Assembly (NCBI RefSeq): GCF_006088715.1
Contig: NZ_CP030771.1
Coordinates: 4,722,001 to 4,786,000, forward strand
DNA from: Streptomyces sp. YIM 121038
GTDB taxonomy: Bacteria; Actinomycetota; Actinomycetes; Streptomycetales; Streptomycetaceae
DNA: 64,000 nt
Reading direction: 5' to 3'
Of this stretch, positions 10,801 to 20,221 are shown one piece after another (position 1 is the first letter of the stretch; every line of letters starts with the position of its first letter). The notes under the pieces are model-generated. The model was given only the letters and a program-made list of their open reading frames with translations, was not told where the DNA came from and ran no database searches. Both the position numbers and the translations under genes were made by a program.

Positions 10801-11556
10801 CTACGCCATCGGTACGGAGCCGACCAGGCCGCCGTCGACCACCAGGTCCTGCCCCGTGACGTACGCGGCGTCGGCCGAGGACAGGAAGGCGACCGCGGCC
10901 GCCACCTCCTCGGCGCGGCCGAGGGTGGCGAGGGGGACCTGGGCGGTGACGGCGGACTCGGCGGCGGGGTCCGGGTTGGCCTCGCGGTACATGGGCGTGT
11001 CGATGTAGCCGGGGCTGACGGAGTTGACGCGGATGCCCCGGGGGGCGAGGTCGGCGCCCAGGGTGCGGGCCAGGTTGTGGACGGCCGCCTTGGTGGCGGA
11101 GTAGACCGACGCCACGGCGAGGCCCCGGTGGAGGGTCCAGGAGGCGTTGAGGACGAGGGAGCCGCCGTCCCGCAGGAGCGGCAGGGCCTTCTGGACCGTG
11201 AAGTAGACGCCCTTGAAGTTCACGTTCACCGCGTGGTCGAAGTCCGCCTCGGTGATCTCCGCGCTCGGCTTGAAGACGCCCACGCCCGCGTTGGCGAAGA
11301 CCGTGTCCAGGCCGCCGCGCCAGTCCTCGATCCCGCTCATCAGCGCGTCCAGGTCGGCCAGGCTGCTCGCGTCCGCCCGCACGGCGAGCACGCGGCCGGG
11401 GGCGTCGAGCTCCGCCGCGGCCCTCGCCAGGCGCGCCTCGTCCCGGCCGGTGATGACCACGTGCGCGCCCTCGTCGAGGAGGCGCCGTGCCGTCGCGAGG
11501 CCCATGCCGCTGGTGCCGCCGGTGATCAGGGCCGTCTTGTCCGTGAATCGCTGCAT
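10801..11556 (-). CDS. Short-chain dehydrogenase/reductase
   Basis: A classical SDR of 251 residues. The Rossmann nucleotide motif is TGGTSGMG near residue 13, the structural motif NAG is in VFANAGVG, the catalytic Ser is in LNASWT, and the YxxxK pair is YSATKAA. The C-terminal VTGQDLVVDGG is typical of FabG-like oxidoreductases. GRDEAR after the second strand favours NADP(H). The substrate is unknown. The ATG at 11556 has no strong Shine-Dalgarno. It is divergent from the encapsulin gene. Confidence 0.88.
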   Translation of the reverse strand: MQRFTDKTALITGGTSGMGLATARRLLDEGAHVVITGRDEARLARAAAELDAPGRVLAVRADASSLADLDALMSGIEDWRGGLDTVFANAGVGVFKPSAEITEADFDHAVNVNFKGVYFTVQKALPLLRDGGSLVLNASWTLHRGLAVASVYSATKAAVHNLARTLGADLAPRGIRVNSVSPGYIDTPMYREANPDPAAESAVTAQVPLATLGRAEEVAAAVAFLSSADAAYVTGQDLVVDGGLVGSVPMA

Positions 11557-11865
11557 GGACCGATCGTCGGGGCCGCGCGGCCGCGGCGGGGAGTGTGAGC
11601 TGAGCCTGGGTCCAGCACCACCACCCTGGAGTTCACACCCGCTGGATTTACACGTTCGGGTGATATGCCAAACAGCCATTCCCGTGGGCTCCATGTGGTG
11701 CCGGAGACGAGGGGCGGAGCGCCGACGTGCCGTGACGCGCCGCGGGGCGGCGCTTACCGGCCATCGGGCGCGCGGGGCGGACGGGGCGCTCGTTGACCCG
11801 GGTGCGCGCCGGTTGTTGGCTCGTCGCGCCTCACCAGGCCTTGCCGGAGCCGGAAGGGACGCGCG
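11557..11865. other. Divergent intergenic region, SDR / encapsulin
   Basis: This 309-bp region lies between two divergently transcribed genes and should hold both promoters. I see no protein-like frame. A and T are concentrated at 11640-11690 (GGATTTACACG ... GATATGCC), where a promoter is most likely, but no convincing -35/-10 pair stands out. Confidence 0.5.
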
Positions 11866-13308
11866 ATGTCGACAGCAGCGGAGCAGCAGCCGGAGAGCGG
11901 TCAAGAGGGCGGACAGGAGGGCGGACGCGCCCAGTTGAGCCTGGGGATCGCCGCCGCGCGGAACCTGACGACGACCACCAAGAGCGTGCCGCAGATGCAG
12001 GGCATCAGCTCCCGCTGGGTGCTGCGGTCGCTGCCGTGGGCGGAGGTGAAGGGCGGCACGTACCGGGTCAACCGGCGGCTGACGTACGCCGTGGGCGACG
12101 GCCGGGTGTCCTTCGTGCAGGAGGGGGCCGACGTCCGCGTCGTACCGCAGGAGCTGGCCGAACTCGGCCTGCTGCGCGGGTTCGACGAGGCGGAGGCCCT
12201 CGGCGCGCTGGCCGCGCGGTTCACGCAGCGCGAGTACGAGCCGGGGCAGGTCGTCGTCGAGGCCGGGCGCCCCGTGGACCAGGTCGTGCTCGTCGCGCAC
12301 GGGCGCGTGGAACGGATCGGGCACGGCCCGTACGGCGACGAGACCGCGCTGGGCGTCGTCGCCGACGGCGGGTTCTTCGGCGGACGGGCGCTCGCACCGG
12401 ACGCCGCGGACGCGGGCACGTGGGAGTTCACCGCGCGCGCCGCGACCGCCACCACCGCGCTGGTGCTGTCCCGGCAGGAGTACGAGGCCGTCGCCGGGCG
12501 GCACGAGGCGCTGCGGGAGCACGCGCGACGGCGGTTCGCCGAGCGCGACCTGCCGCAGACCAAGCACGGCGAGGCGGCCGTCGACCTGGCGTCGGGGCAC
12601 TCCGGCGAGCCCCCGCTGCCGGGGACGTTCGTCGACTACGAACTCCGGCCCCGGGAGTACGAACTGAGCGTCGCGCAGACCGTCCTGAAGGTGCACTCGC
12701 GCGTCGCCGACCTCTACAACGACCCGATGAACCAGGTCGAGCAGCAGCTCCGCCTGACCATCGAGGCCCTGCGCGAGCGGCAGGAGCACGAGCTGGTCAA
12801 CAACCGGGAGTTCGGCCTGCTGCACAACGCCGACCACGGGCAGCGCATCCAGACCCACTCGGGGCCGCCGACCCCGGACGACCTCGACGAGCTCCTGAGC
12901 ATGCGGCGGCAGACGCGGTTCCTGTTCGCACACCCGCGCGCCGTCGCGGCCTTCGGGCGCGAGTGCAACAAGCGGGGCCTGTACTTCGGGCACACCGACC
13001 TGGACGGGCGCCGGGTGCCGGCCTGGCGCGGCGTCCCGCTGCTGCCCTGCGGCAAGATCCCCGTCTCCGCCGGGCAGACCTCGTCGATCATCGCCGTGCG
13101 CACCGGCGAGGAGGACGCGGGCGTCGTCGGGCTGCGCCAGACCGGGATCCCGGACGAGTACGAGCCGGGGCTCAACGTGCGGTTCATGGGGATCAACGAC
13201 CAGGCCGTCATCTCCTACCTGGTGAGCACGTACTACTCGGCGGCCGTGCTCGTCCCGGACGCGCTCGGCGTCCTGGAGAACGTCCAGGTCTCCGCCGCCC
13301 GCGCGTAG
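11866..13308 (+). CDS. eshA: Family 2B encapsulin shell protein (EshA-like, with cyclic-nucleotide-binding domain)
   Basis: A 480-residue protein matching the EshA/SrpI class: an N-terminal arm ([18 protein letters not shown]), start of an HK97-like fold ([24 protein letters not shown]), an inserted cyclic-nucleotide-binding-like domain at about residues 117-215, then the rest of the HK97 fold ([23 protein letters not shown] ... [19 protein letters not shown]). Family 2B encapsulins build cargo-filled protein shells; several sit beside terpene cyclase genes. Here neither neighbour is a plausible cargo enzyme. GGAAGGGA lies six bases before the ATG. Function inferred from family; symbol used by resemblance. 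Confidence 0.88.
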   Translation: MSTAAEQQPESGQEGGQEGGRAQLSLGIAAARNLTTTTKSVPQMQGISSRWVLRSLPWAEVKGGTYRVNRRLTYAVGDGRVSFVQEGADVRVVPQELAELGLLRGFDEAEALGALAARFTQREYEPGQVVVEAGRPVDQVVLVAHGRVERIGHGPYGDETALGVVADGGFFGGRALAPDAADAGTWEFTARAATATTALVLSRQEYEAVAGRHEALREHARRRFAERDLPQTKHGEAAVDLASGHSGEPPLPGTFVDYELRPREYELSVAQTVLKVHSRVADLYNDPMNQVEQQLRLTIEALRERQEHELVNNREFGLLHNADHGQRIQTHSGPPTPDDLDELLSMRRQTRFLFAHPRAVAAFGRECNKRGLYFGHTDLDGRRVPAWRGVPLLPCGKIPVSAGQTSSIIAVRTGEEDAGVVGLRQTGIPDEYEPGLNVRFMGINDQAVISYLVSTYYSAAVLVPDALGVLENVQVSAARA

Positions 13309-13429
13309 GGGGCCTAGGTACACCCCGGGACACCACCCCGCCCCATGTCGGCACGGCCCGGGACCGGGGAGGGTGGGGACGTCAGCACGGCACGTCCCCA
13401 CCACGCAGCAGACGAACGCGAGGCCCGCC

Positions 13430-14125
13430 ATGACCACGACCCTCCCCTACGCCGCCCCGGCCGCGCCCGAGCGCGCGCGGCGGCCCGGCTTCTGGCGGGC
13501 GCCCGTCTCGGCGGGCACCTTCCGGGAGTTCGGGTACACGCTGACGAACCTGCCCGTCGCGATCGCCGGTTTCGTCTTCGCCGTCACGCTGTTCTCACTC
13601 GGCGCGGGCCTCGCCGTCACGCTGCTCGGCATCCCCGTGTACGCGGCCATGCTGGCCGGTGCGCGCGGCCTCGGCGCGGTGGAGCGGCGCCGGGCGCGGG
13701 CCCGGCTCGGGCTCGCGGTCGAGGACCCGGCGGCCGCGCGGACGCCGCGCGCGGGCGGGGCCTGGGCCCGGTCGTGGGCGCGGCTCGGGGACGCGGCGGG
13801 CTGGCGGGCCCTGCTGTTCCAGGTCGTGATGTTCCCGTGGCGCGTGACGAGCTTCTGCGTGGCGGTGACGCTGTGGGCGACCGGCTGGGCCGTCGCCCTG
13901 TTCCCCGCGTACTCCTGGGTCTTCGCGCGCTATCTGGACTGGCCGGGCTACCGCGTCTACGACTTCACCTCGGGCGGCGAGCACCACGCGTACTACATCG
14001 AGTCGCCGTGGCAGGTCGCCGGGGTCTCCGCCGTGGGCATCCTGCTCGTGCTGCTGACGCCGCTCGTCATCCGTGCCCTGAACGGCGTGGACCGGGCGGC
14101 CGTGCGGTCGCTGCTCGGCCGGTAG
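13430..14125 (+). CDS. Stand-alone membrane sensor domain protein
   Basis: A 231-residue protein with about four membrane helices in two pairs (LPVAIAGFVFAVTLFSLGAG / LAVTLLGIPVYAAML and SFCVAVTLWATGWAVALFPAYSW / VSAVGILLVLLTPLV), separated by a charged cytosolic segment. This is the four-helix putative sensor domain usually fused to an NarL-type histidine kinase, but the protein ends without a kinase core. A partner kinase is not adjacent. Its 3' end overlaps the opposite-strand EamA gene by 133 bp. The start ATG follows GCGAGG. Confidence 0.78.
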   Translation: MTTTLPYAAPAAPERARRPGFWRAPVSAGTFREFGYTLTNLPVAIAGFVFAVTLFSLGAGLAVTLLGIPVYAAMLAGARGLGAVERRRARARLGLAVEDPAAARTPRAGGAWARSWARLGDAAGWRALLFQVVMFPWRVTSFCVAVTLWATGWAVALFPAYSWVFARYLDWPGYRVYDFTSGGEHHAYYIESPWQVAGVSAVGILLVLLTPLVIRALNGVDRAAVRSLLGR

Positions 14126-14964
14126 CGGGTGAGCCCGACCCCGGCGAGCACCACCGCCATCCCCGCCACGACGCGCACGCTCAGCTCCTCCCCCAGGACG
14201 AGGGCCCCGAGCGCGACCGAGACCACCGGCAGCAGATAGCCGACGGTCGCGGCCGCGGTGGGGCCCTCGTCGGCGATGAGGCGGGAGTTGAGGTGGAAGG
14301 TGAGGCCGGTGCCGAGGACGCCGAGGACGACGACGGCGACGAGCCCGGTGAGGCTCGGCGCGGCGCCGGGCCCCGCGGTGAAGGGCAGGCCGAGCGCGGT
14401 CAGGCCGGTGGCCACCAGGAGCTGGGCGGCGGAGAGGGCGAGCGGTGCGGTGCCGCGGCCGATGAGGTGGCGGGCCATGTACGCGAAGGCGATCGCGTAG
14501 CTGACGGCGGCGGCGAGCAGCGCCAGGGCGCCGCCGCTGGCGAGCCCCGCCCCGTGCCAGGGCGCGAAGATCAGCAACGTACCGGCGAAGCCGAGGACGA
14601 GCCCGCCGAGCCGGTGCGGGCCGAGCCCCCGGTCCGTGCGCAGGAGCAGGCCGAGGCCCAGGGACCACAGCGGCGTGGTGGCGTTCATGACGCCCGCGAC
14701 GCCCGAGTCGACGGTCTGCTCGCCGATGCTGAAGAACAGGAACGGCAGCGCGTTGCAGAACAGCGCGGCCACGACCAGATGGCCCCAGGTGCGGCGGTCG
14801 CGCGGCAGGCGCTGGCGGGCGGCGCGGGCGAACCCGAGGAGCACGGCGGCGCCGAGCGCGCAGCGCACGACGGTGACGTACAGCGGCCCGAGCCCGCCGT
14901 CGAGGGCGAGTTTGATCCACAGGAAGCTCGAACCCCACAGCAGGGCGAGGACGGCGACGCGCAC
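13993..14964 (-). CDS. EamA/DMT-family transporter
   Basis: A 323-residue membrane protein with ten predicted helices in two EamA repeats (LALLWGSSFLWIKLAL..., then ALALLAAAVSYAIAFAYMARHLI...). Members export small metabolites or amino acids; the substrate is unknown. The GTG at 14964 has GGAG six bases upstream. The usual family end is near VLAGVGLTRYRP; the last 40 or so residues are read antisense through the convergent sensor gene. The LysR gene on the other side is divergent, the common arrangement for a regulator and its exporter. Confidence 0.88.
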   Translation of the reverse strand: MRVAVLALLWGSSFLWIKLALDGGLGPLYVTVVRCALGAAVLLGFARAARQRLPRDRRTWGHLVVAALFCNALPFLFFSIGEQTVDSGVAGVMNATTPLWSLGLGLLLRTDRGLGPHRLGGLVLGFAGTLLIFAPWHGAGLASGGALALLAAAVSYAIAFAYMARHLIGRGTAPLALSAAQLLVATGLTALGLPFTAGPGAAPSLTGLVAVVVLGVLGTGLTFHLNSRLIADEGPTAAATVGYLLPVVSVALGALVLGEELSVRVVAGMAVVLAGVGLTRYRPSSDRTAARSTPFRARMTSGVSSTSRMPTAETPATCHGDSM

Positions 14965-15092
14965 GGCGGGCTCCAGAGTCAGAGAGGGGCTCGGGGGGTA
15001 CGTCGACGGTGCCCCGACCCGACCCGTAAGACAAGCGAAAAGATATGGAGCCAGAATTAAGCAGGGCTACATTCGGGGCGTACGCTGGGCGC

Positions 15093-16007
15093 ATGCTCGA
15101 CATGCGGCGCATGTAGATCCTGAGGTCGGTCGTCAGCAGCGGCTCGGTCACCGCGGCGGCCCGGAACCTGGGCTACACGCCCTCGGCGGTCAGCCAGCAG
15201 ATGGCGGCCCTGGAGAAGGAGGCGGGCGTCGCCCTCCTCGAACGGACCGGGCGCGGCGTGCGGCCCACGGACGCCGGGCGGCTGCTCGCGGACTGCGCGG
15301 CGGCACTCGGGCGGCACGTCGCCGAGGCGGAGACCGCGCTCGCCGACCTGCGGTCCGGGCGCACGGGGCGGATCTCGGTGCGGTACTTCGCCACGGCGGG
15401 CGCCCGCCTCGTCGCGCCCTCCCTCGCCCTGCTGCGGCGGGAGCACCCGGGCGTGCACACGGAGCTGCGGCTCGACGAGGACCCGCTACCGGAGGTGAAG
15501 GCGGGCCGCGTGGACCTGGCGCTCGTGGTGCGGCGCCATGACGCGCCCCCGGTGGACGGCGTCCGCTTCGTCCACCTCCTCGACGACCGCTACCGCGCGG
15601 TGCTCCCGGCGGGCCACCGCCTGGCCGGGCGTGCCGTGCTCGACCTCGCCGAGCTCGCGGGGGAGCCCTGGGTGGGCAGCGAGCTGCCGGGCCCCTGTCT
15701 GGACGCCGTGCTCGACGCGTGCGCGGCGGCGGGCTTCACCCCGGACTCCGTCGTGGACAGCGGCGACTACGCGACGGCCCGGGGCTTCGCGGCGGCGGGC
15801 GTGGGCGTGACCCTGGTGCCGGGCCTCGGCCTGGCCGGGGTCCCGGACGACGCCGGGGACGTCGTCGTACGCGACGTCACCCGCCCCCGGCCGACGCGCT
15901 CGATCTGGGCGGCCGTCCGCGCGACGGCCCCGGAGGGCCCGGTCCTCCGGGCGTTCCTCGGGGCCCTGCGCACGACGGCGGCCGACACGACCGGCGCCGC
16001 CGCCTAG
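15093..16007 (+). pseudogene. LysR-family regulator interrupted by an in-frame TAG at codon 8
   Basis: From ATG 15093 the frame reads MLDMRRM, then TAG at 15114-15116, then ILRSVVSSGSVTAAARNLGY and the rest of a complete LysR protein to 16007. Relatives usually have Gln at this place, so CAG to TAG is the simplest change. The winged-HTH and effector domain (RISVRYFATAGARLVAP...) are otherwise intact. The next in-frame ATG (15201) would remove the recognition helix. It is divergent from the EamA transporter it probably controlled. Sequencing error or suppression are alternatives. Confidence 0.75.
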
Positions 16008-16048
16008 CCCGGCCTGCGTGCGGGGCCCGGCCGGGGGATGATCGGCCC

Positions 16049-16642
16049 ATGGACAAGGACGTCACCCTGCACCTCGCCCAGGAGGCCGAGGCCGACGCGC
16101 TGCTGAGCCGCAGCCCGCTGGCCGCGCTCGTCGGGATGCTCCTGGACCAGCAGGTCCCCATGGAGTGGGCGTTCGCGGGCCCGTACACGATCGCCCGGCG
16201 GATGGGCGCGGACGACCTCGACGCGCACGACATCGCCGCGTACGACCCGGAGGCGTTCGCCGCGCTCCTGGCCACGAAGCCGGCCGTGCACCGCTACCCC
16301 GGCTCGATGGCGGGGCGCGTGCAGAAGCTGTGCCAGTACCTGGTCGAGCACTACGACGGGGACGCCGCCGGGATCTGGCGGGACGCGGGCAGCGGCAAGG
16401 AGCTCCTGGGCCGCCTCACCGACCTGCCCGGCTTCGGCAAGCAGAAGGCCCAGATCTTCCTGGCCCTGCTCGGCAAGCAGCTCGGCGTGCGCCCCACCGG
16501 CTGGCGGGCGGCCGCGGGGGCCTACGGCGAGGCCGGGTCCTACCGCTCGGCGGCGGACATCACGGGCCCGGAGACGCTGCACAGGGTCCGCGCCTACAAG
16601 CAGGAGCAGAAGGCGGCGGCCAAGCGGGCCGCGTCGACGTAG
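16049..16642 (+). CDS. HhH-GPD-type DNA glycosylase-like protein
   Basis: A 197-residue protein with a helix-hairpin-helix segment LPGFGKQKAQIFLALLGKQLG and an upstream LLDQQVPMEWAF, as in small actinobacterial HhH-GPD base-excision repair proteins. The catalytic Lys/Asp of EndoIII is not evident, so activity is unproven. It starts 41 bp after the LysR gene. No strong Shine-Dalgarno is seen. Confidence 0.78.
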   Translation: MDKDVTLHLAQEAEADALLSRSPLAALVGMLLDQQVPMEWAFAGPYTIARRMGADDLDAHDIAAYDPEAFAALLATKPAVHRYPGSMAGRVQKLCQYLVEHYDGDAAGIWRDAGSGKELLGRLTDLPGFGKQKAQIFLALLGKQLGVRPTGWRAAAGAYGEAGSYRSAADITGPETLHRVRAYKQEQKAAAKRAAST

Positions 16643-16655
16643 CCGCCCGGCCGGA

Positions 16656-18356
16656 TCAGCGCCGCCGCCGGGCCGTCCCGAAGACCGAGCGGGAGATCTC
16701 CCGGCCCAGCTGCGTGCCCACGGACCGCAGCAGCGACTTGAACATGCCGCTGCCGACCACCTGGTCCACGACCGAGCCCCCGCCACCGCTCCCGCCCTTG
16801 CCCTTGGCGGCCTTGGGCGGCTCCGCGGGGGCAGCGGCGGCAGCGGCCGCCGACTCCTCCTGGAGGCGTTCGTACGCGGAGTGGCGGTCCACGGCCTCCG
16901 CGTACCGGGAGTAGAGCTGCGAGCCCCGCACCGCCTGCTCCAGGTCCGCGGCCCGCACCGGCCCCATCAGGGACTGCGGCGCCCGCAGCCGCGTCGCCGC
17001 GACCGGCGTCGGGGCGCCCTTCTCGCTCAGGACGGTGACCACGGCCTCGCCGGTGCCCATGCCGGTGAGGGTCTCCTCCAGGTCGTACGCCGAGGTGGGG
17101 AAGGTCCGCACGGTCGCCTTGAGGGCCTTCTGGTCCTCGGGCGTGAAGGCGCGCAGCGCGTGCTGGACACGGTTGCCGAGCTGGGCGAGCACGTCGGCGG
17201 GCACGTCCTTGGGCGTCTGGGTGACGAAGAAGACGCCGACGCCCTTGGAGCGGATGAGCCGCACGGTCTGGGTGATCGACTCCAGGAACGCCTTGGACGC
17301 CCCGCTGAACAGCAGATGCGCCTCGTCGAAGAAGAAGACGAGCTTGGGCCGGTCCAGATCACCGACCTCCGGGAGGTCGTGGTACAGGTCCGCGAGCAGC
17401 CACATCAGGAACGTCGAGAAGAGCGCGGGCTTGTCCTGGACGGCGGGCAGCTCCAGGACCGACACCAGGCCCTGCCCGTCCCCGGCCACCCGCAGGAACT
17501 CGCTCGTGTCGAACTCCGGCTCCCCGAAGAAGTCGCCCATGCCCTGCGCCTCGAACGTGGTGAGCGCCCGCAGGATGACCCCGGCCGTGGCGGTCGACAG
17601 GCCGCCGATGGTCTTCAGCTCCGCCTTGCCCTCGGGCGAGGTGAGGAAGGTGACGACCGCCCGCAGGTCCTTGAGGTCGACCAGTTCGAGGCCCTTCTGG
17701 TCGGCGTAGTGGAAGATCAGGCCGAGGGACTGCTCCTGGGTCTGGTTGAGCTGGAGGACCTTCGCCATGAGCAGCGGGCCGAAGCTGGTCACGGTGGCCC
17801 GCACGGGGATGCCCGTACCGATGCCGCCGAGCGCGTAGAACTCGCTGGTGAAGCCGCGCGGTGCCCACTCCTGGCCGACCTCGCGGGCCCGTGCGGCGAC
17901 CTTCTCGCCCGGCTCGCCGGGCGCGGAGACGCCCGAGACGTCGCCCTTGACGTCGGCGAGGAAGACCGGCACGCCCTGCGCCGCGAGCTGCTCGGCGACG
18001 AGCTGGAGGGTCTTGGTCTTGCCGGTACCGGTGGCCCCGGCGACGAGCCCGTGCCGGTTGAGCATCGCCAGCGGGATGCGCACCTGTGCGTCCGGGTGGC
18101 ACCGGCCCTCCCACAGGACGGCCCCGAGGTCGAGCGCGGGCCCCTGGAAGGCGTACCCGGCGGCGATCTCCGTGACCTCGGCGACCTCGGCGACCTCGGG
18201 TGCCGCGGGGGCTTCGGGGGCTTCGGGTGCCCCGGCAGCCTCGGGAGGCGCTGCGGCCTCGGGGGGCGGCTGCGCGCCCGGGGACACCCCGGGCACGGAC
18301 TCGTTCGGGCGGTTTCCGCCGTCGGGTGTGGACGGCGTCGGTCGGCTGTCGCTCAC
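16656..18356 (-). CDS. HerA/DUF853-like ATPase
   Basis: A 566-residue cytosolic P-loop ATPase of the HerA-FtsK superfamily: Walker A GATGTGKT after the HAS-like barrel (QVRIPLAMLNRHGLVA), and Walker B FFFDEAHLL, followed by IRSKGVGVFFVTQTPKD and an arginine-rich region. A Pro/Ala/Glu-rich N-terminus of about 65 residues and a basic C-terminus flank it. Bacterial members are putative DNA-translocating or resection helicases, but no NurA nuclease gene is nearby. The GTG start at 18356 fits VSDSRPTP. Confidence 0.85.
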   Translation of the reverse strand: MSDSRPTPSTPDGGNRPNESVPGVSPGAQPPPEAAAPPEAAGAPEAPEAPAAPEVAEVAEVTEIAAGYAFQGPALDLGAVLWEGRCHPDAQVRIPLAMLNRHGLVAGATGTGKTKTLQLVAEQLAAQGVPVFLADVKGDVSGVSAPGEPGEKVAARAREVGQEWAPRGFTSEFYALGGIGTGIPVRATVTSFGPLLMAKVLQLNQTQEQSLGLIFHYADQKGLELVDLKDLRAVVTFLTSPEGKAELKTIGGLSTATAGVILRALTTFEAQGMGDFFGEPEFDTSEFLRVAGDGQGLVSVLELPAVQDKPALFSTFLMWLLADLYHDLPEVGDLDRPKLVFFFDEAHLLFSGASKAFLESITQTVRLIRSKGVGVFFVTQTPKDVPADVLAQLGNRVQHALRAFTPEDQKALKATVRTFPTSAYDLEETLTGMGTGEAVVTVLSEKGAPTPVAATRLRAPQSLMGPVRAADLEQAVRGSQLYSRYAEAVDRHSAYERLQEESAAAAAAAPAEPPKAAKGKGGSGGGGSVVDQVVGSGMFKSLLRSVGTQLGREISRSVFGTARRRR

Positions 18357-18476
18357 TTCGAACCCCGCTCCCGACTGGAGAGTTCCCGCTTTGCCCTGGT
18401 TTCGGACGGCATTTCCCAGGGTCGCACTCGGCCGCCATGGCTGCGCCCGGAGAGCCTTGACCGGTAGGCTTTCCGT

Positions 18477-18773
18477 GTGATCTTCAAGCGCATCGGAAAC
18501 GGCCGGCCGTACCCCGACCACGGCCGGGAAAGCACCCGGCAGTGGGCGGACGTCGCGCCGCGCCCGGTCCGCCTCGATCAGCTCGTGACGACCAAGGGCC
18601 AGCTCGACCTGGAGACCCTGCTCGCCGAGGACTCCACGTTCTACGGCGACCTCTTCGCCCACGTGGTCAAGTGGCAGGGCGACCTGTATCTGGAGGACGG
18701 CCTGCACCGCGCGGTCCGCGCCGCGCTCCAGCAGCGCCAGGTCCTCCACGCCCGCGTCCTCGAACTGGGCTGA
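18477..18773 (+). CDS. Conserved actinobacterial protein, 98 residues
   Basis: Starts at GTG 18477 (IFKRIGNGRPYPDHGRES...) and ends LHARVLELG. It is soluble, with one run of likely helix (DGLHRAVRAALQQRQVL). I recognise it as a conserved short protein of Streptomyces genomes commonly found beside a LytR_C gene, but know no function. It lies divergent from the HerA-like gene with about 120 bp between them. Confidence 0.75.
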   Translation: MIFKRIGNGRPYPDHGRESTRQWADVAPRPVRLDQLVTTKGQLDLETLLAEDSTFYGDLFAHVVKWQGDLYLEDGLHRAVRAALQQRQVLHARVLELG

Positions 18774-18895
18774 CGCCACCCCCGGAGCGCCCCCGCGCCA
18801 GGGCCCAATTCCGCGTTGGCCCTTTCGGGTTGGACTGCGCGTCCGATAATGATCATTTAGTAGGCATCGTGCCCCGTCGGCACTACGCTGCGCCC

Positions 18896-19552
18896 ATGAG
18901 CATGCTCACTCCCCCCGGCATGGGCGGCAAGTACCGCATCACGGGGGACAAGTATCCGCGAATGCGCCGCCCGAGCGGCCGCCGCAGGATCGTGCTCGCG
19001 GCCGTCGCGGCCCTCGCCGCGTTCGGCCTCATCGGCTGGGGCACCCTGCAGCTCGTCGACGTCTTCACGGGCGGCGACGAGGCGTCCGCCGCGGCCCCCG
19101 CCAAGGACTGCGCGGAGAAACAGCCGGAGCGGAAGACCGCGGCGAGGAAGGCCGGGCCGCTGCCCGAGCCCCGCCGCGTCACCGTGAACGTCTTCAACGC
19201 CACGCCCCGCGAGGGCCTCGCCAAGAAGACCGCCGACGACCTGAAGAAGCGCGGCTTCACCGTCGCCAAGTTCGCCAACGCCACCAAGGCGTACGACAAG
19301 AAGGTCAAGGGCCCCGGGATAGTGCTCGGCCCCCGGTCCGCCCTGGACACCGCGCTGCCGGTGCTCGCCACGCAGCTCACCGGCGCGGAGAAGCGCACCG
19401 ACGGCCGCAAGGGCGGCACGGTCGACCTGATCCTCGGCGCCGGGTTCAAGGGCCTGGCGAAGGAGAAGGACGCCGCCGAGGCCCTGGCGGCACTCGCCAA
19501 GCCCTCACCGGCGCCCTCCGGGCCGTCGTCGGGCGACGGCAAGAACTGCTGA
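18896..19552 (+). CDS. LytR C-terminal-domain membrane protein
   Basis: A 218-residue protein: a basic cytosolic N-terminus, one membrane helix (IVLAAVAALAAFGLIGWGTLQLV, residues about 37-58) and an extracellular LytR_C domain (RRVTVNVFNATPREGLAKKTADDLKKRGFTV). The Ala/Pro tail ends in a Cys. The domain often accompanies LytR-CpsA-Psr cell-wall ligases, but here it stands alone without the ligase domain. Two ATGs (18896, 18902) are possible; no clear SD. Confidence 0.85.
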   Translation: MSMLTPPGMGGKYRITGDKYPRMRRPSGRRRIVLAAVAALAAFGLIGWGTLQLVDVFTGGDEASAAAPAKDCAEKQPERKTAARKAGPLPEPRRVTVNVFNATPREGLAKKTADDLKKRGFTVAKFANATKAYDKKVKGPGIVLGPRSALDTALPVLATQLTGAEKRTDGRKGGTVDLILGAGFKGLAKEKDAAEALAALAKPSPAPSGPSSGDGKNC

Positions 19553-19585
19553 GCGCACACCGCCGCGCGGCGGTACGACGACCTG

Positions 19586-20221
19586 TTACTCGGCCGTCCC
19601 GTACATCCGGTCCCCGGCGTCGCCGAGGCCCGGGACGATGTACCCGCTGTCGTTCAGGTGCTCGTCCACCGCGGCCGTGACCACGGTCACCGGCGTCCCC
19701 GCCAGCTCGCGCTCCATGACCTCGACGCCCTCGGGGGCGGCGAGGAGCACCACGGCCGTCACGTCGTCCGCGCCGCGCTTGATGAGCTCCTGGATCGCCG
19801 CGACCAGGGTGCCGCCGGTGGCGAGCATCGGGTCGAGGACGTACACCTGGCGGCCGGACAGGTCCTCCGGCATGCGGGTCGCGTACGTGGACGCCTGGAG
19901 CGTCTCCTCGTTGCGGATCATGCCGAGGAAGCCGACCTCGGCGGTGGGCAGCAGGCGCACCATGCCGTCGAGCATGCCGAGCCCGGCCCGCAGGATCGGC
20001 ACCACCAGGGGACGCGGGTACGACAGCTTCACGCCGGTCGTCGCGACGACCGGGGTCTCGATGTCGACCTGCTCGGTGCGCACGTCCCGGGTGGCCTCGT
20101 ACGCGAGCAGGGTGACCAGCTCGTCGGCCAGGCGCCGGAAGGTCGGGGAGTCGGTGCGCTTGTCGCGCAGCGTGGTGAGTTTGTGCGCCACCAGCGGGTG
20201 GTCGACGACGTGGATCCGCAT
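19586..20221 (-). CDS. upp: Uracil phosphoribosyltransferase
   Basis: This 211-residue cytosolic enzyme makes UMP from uracil and PRPP (pyrimidine salvage). The PRPP-binding motif is [11 protein letters not shown]; the uracil-site end [11 protein letters not shown] is present. The family start [15 protein letters not shown] fixes the ATG at 20221. No Shine-Dalgarno precedes it; instead TACTGT ends six bases before the ATG, the spacing of a -10 box for a leaderless mRNA. Confidence 0.96.
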   Translation of the reverse strand: MRIHVVDHPLVAHKLTTLRDKRTDSPTFRRLADELVTLLAYEATRDVRTEQVDIETPVVATTGVKLSYPRPLVVPILRAGLGMLDGMVRLLPTAEVGFLGMIRNEETLQASTYATRMPEDLSGRQVYVLDPMLATGGTLVAAIQELIKRGADDVTAVVLLAAPEGVEVMERELAGTPVTVVTAAVDEHLNDSGYIVPGLGDAGDRMYGTAE

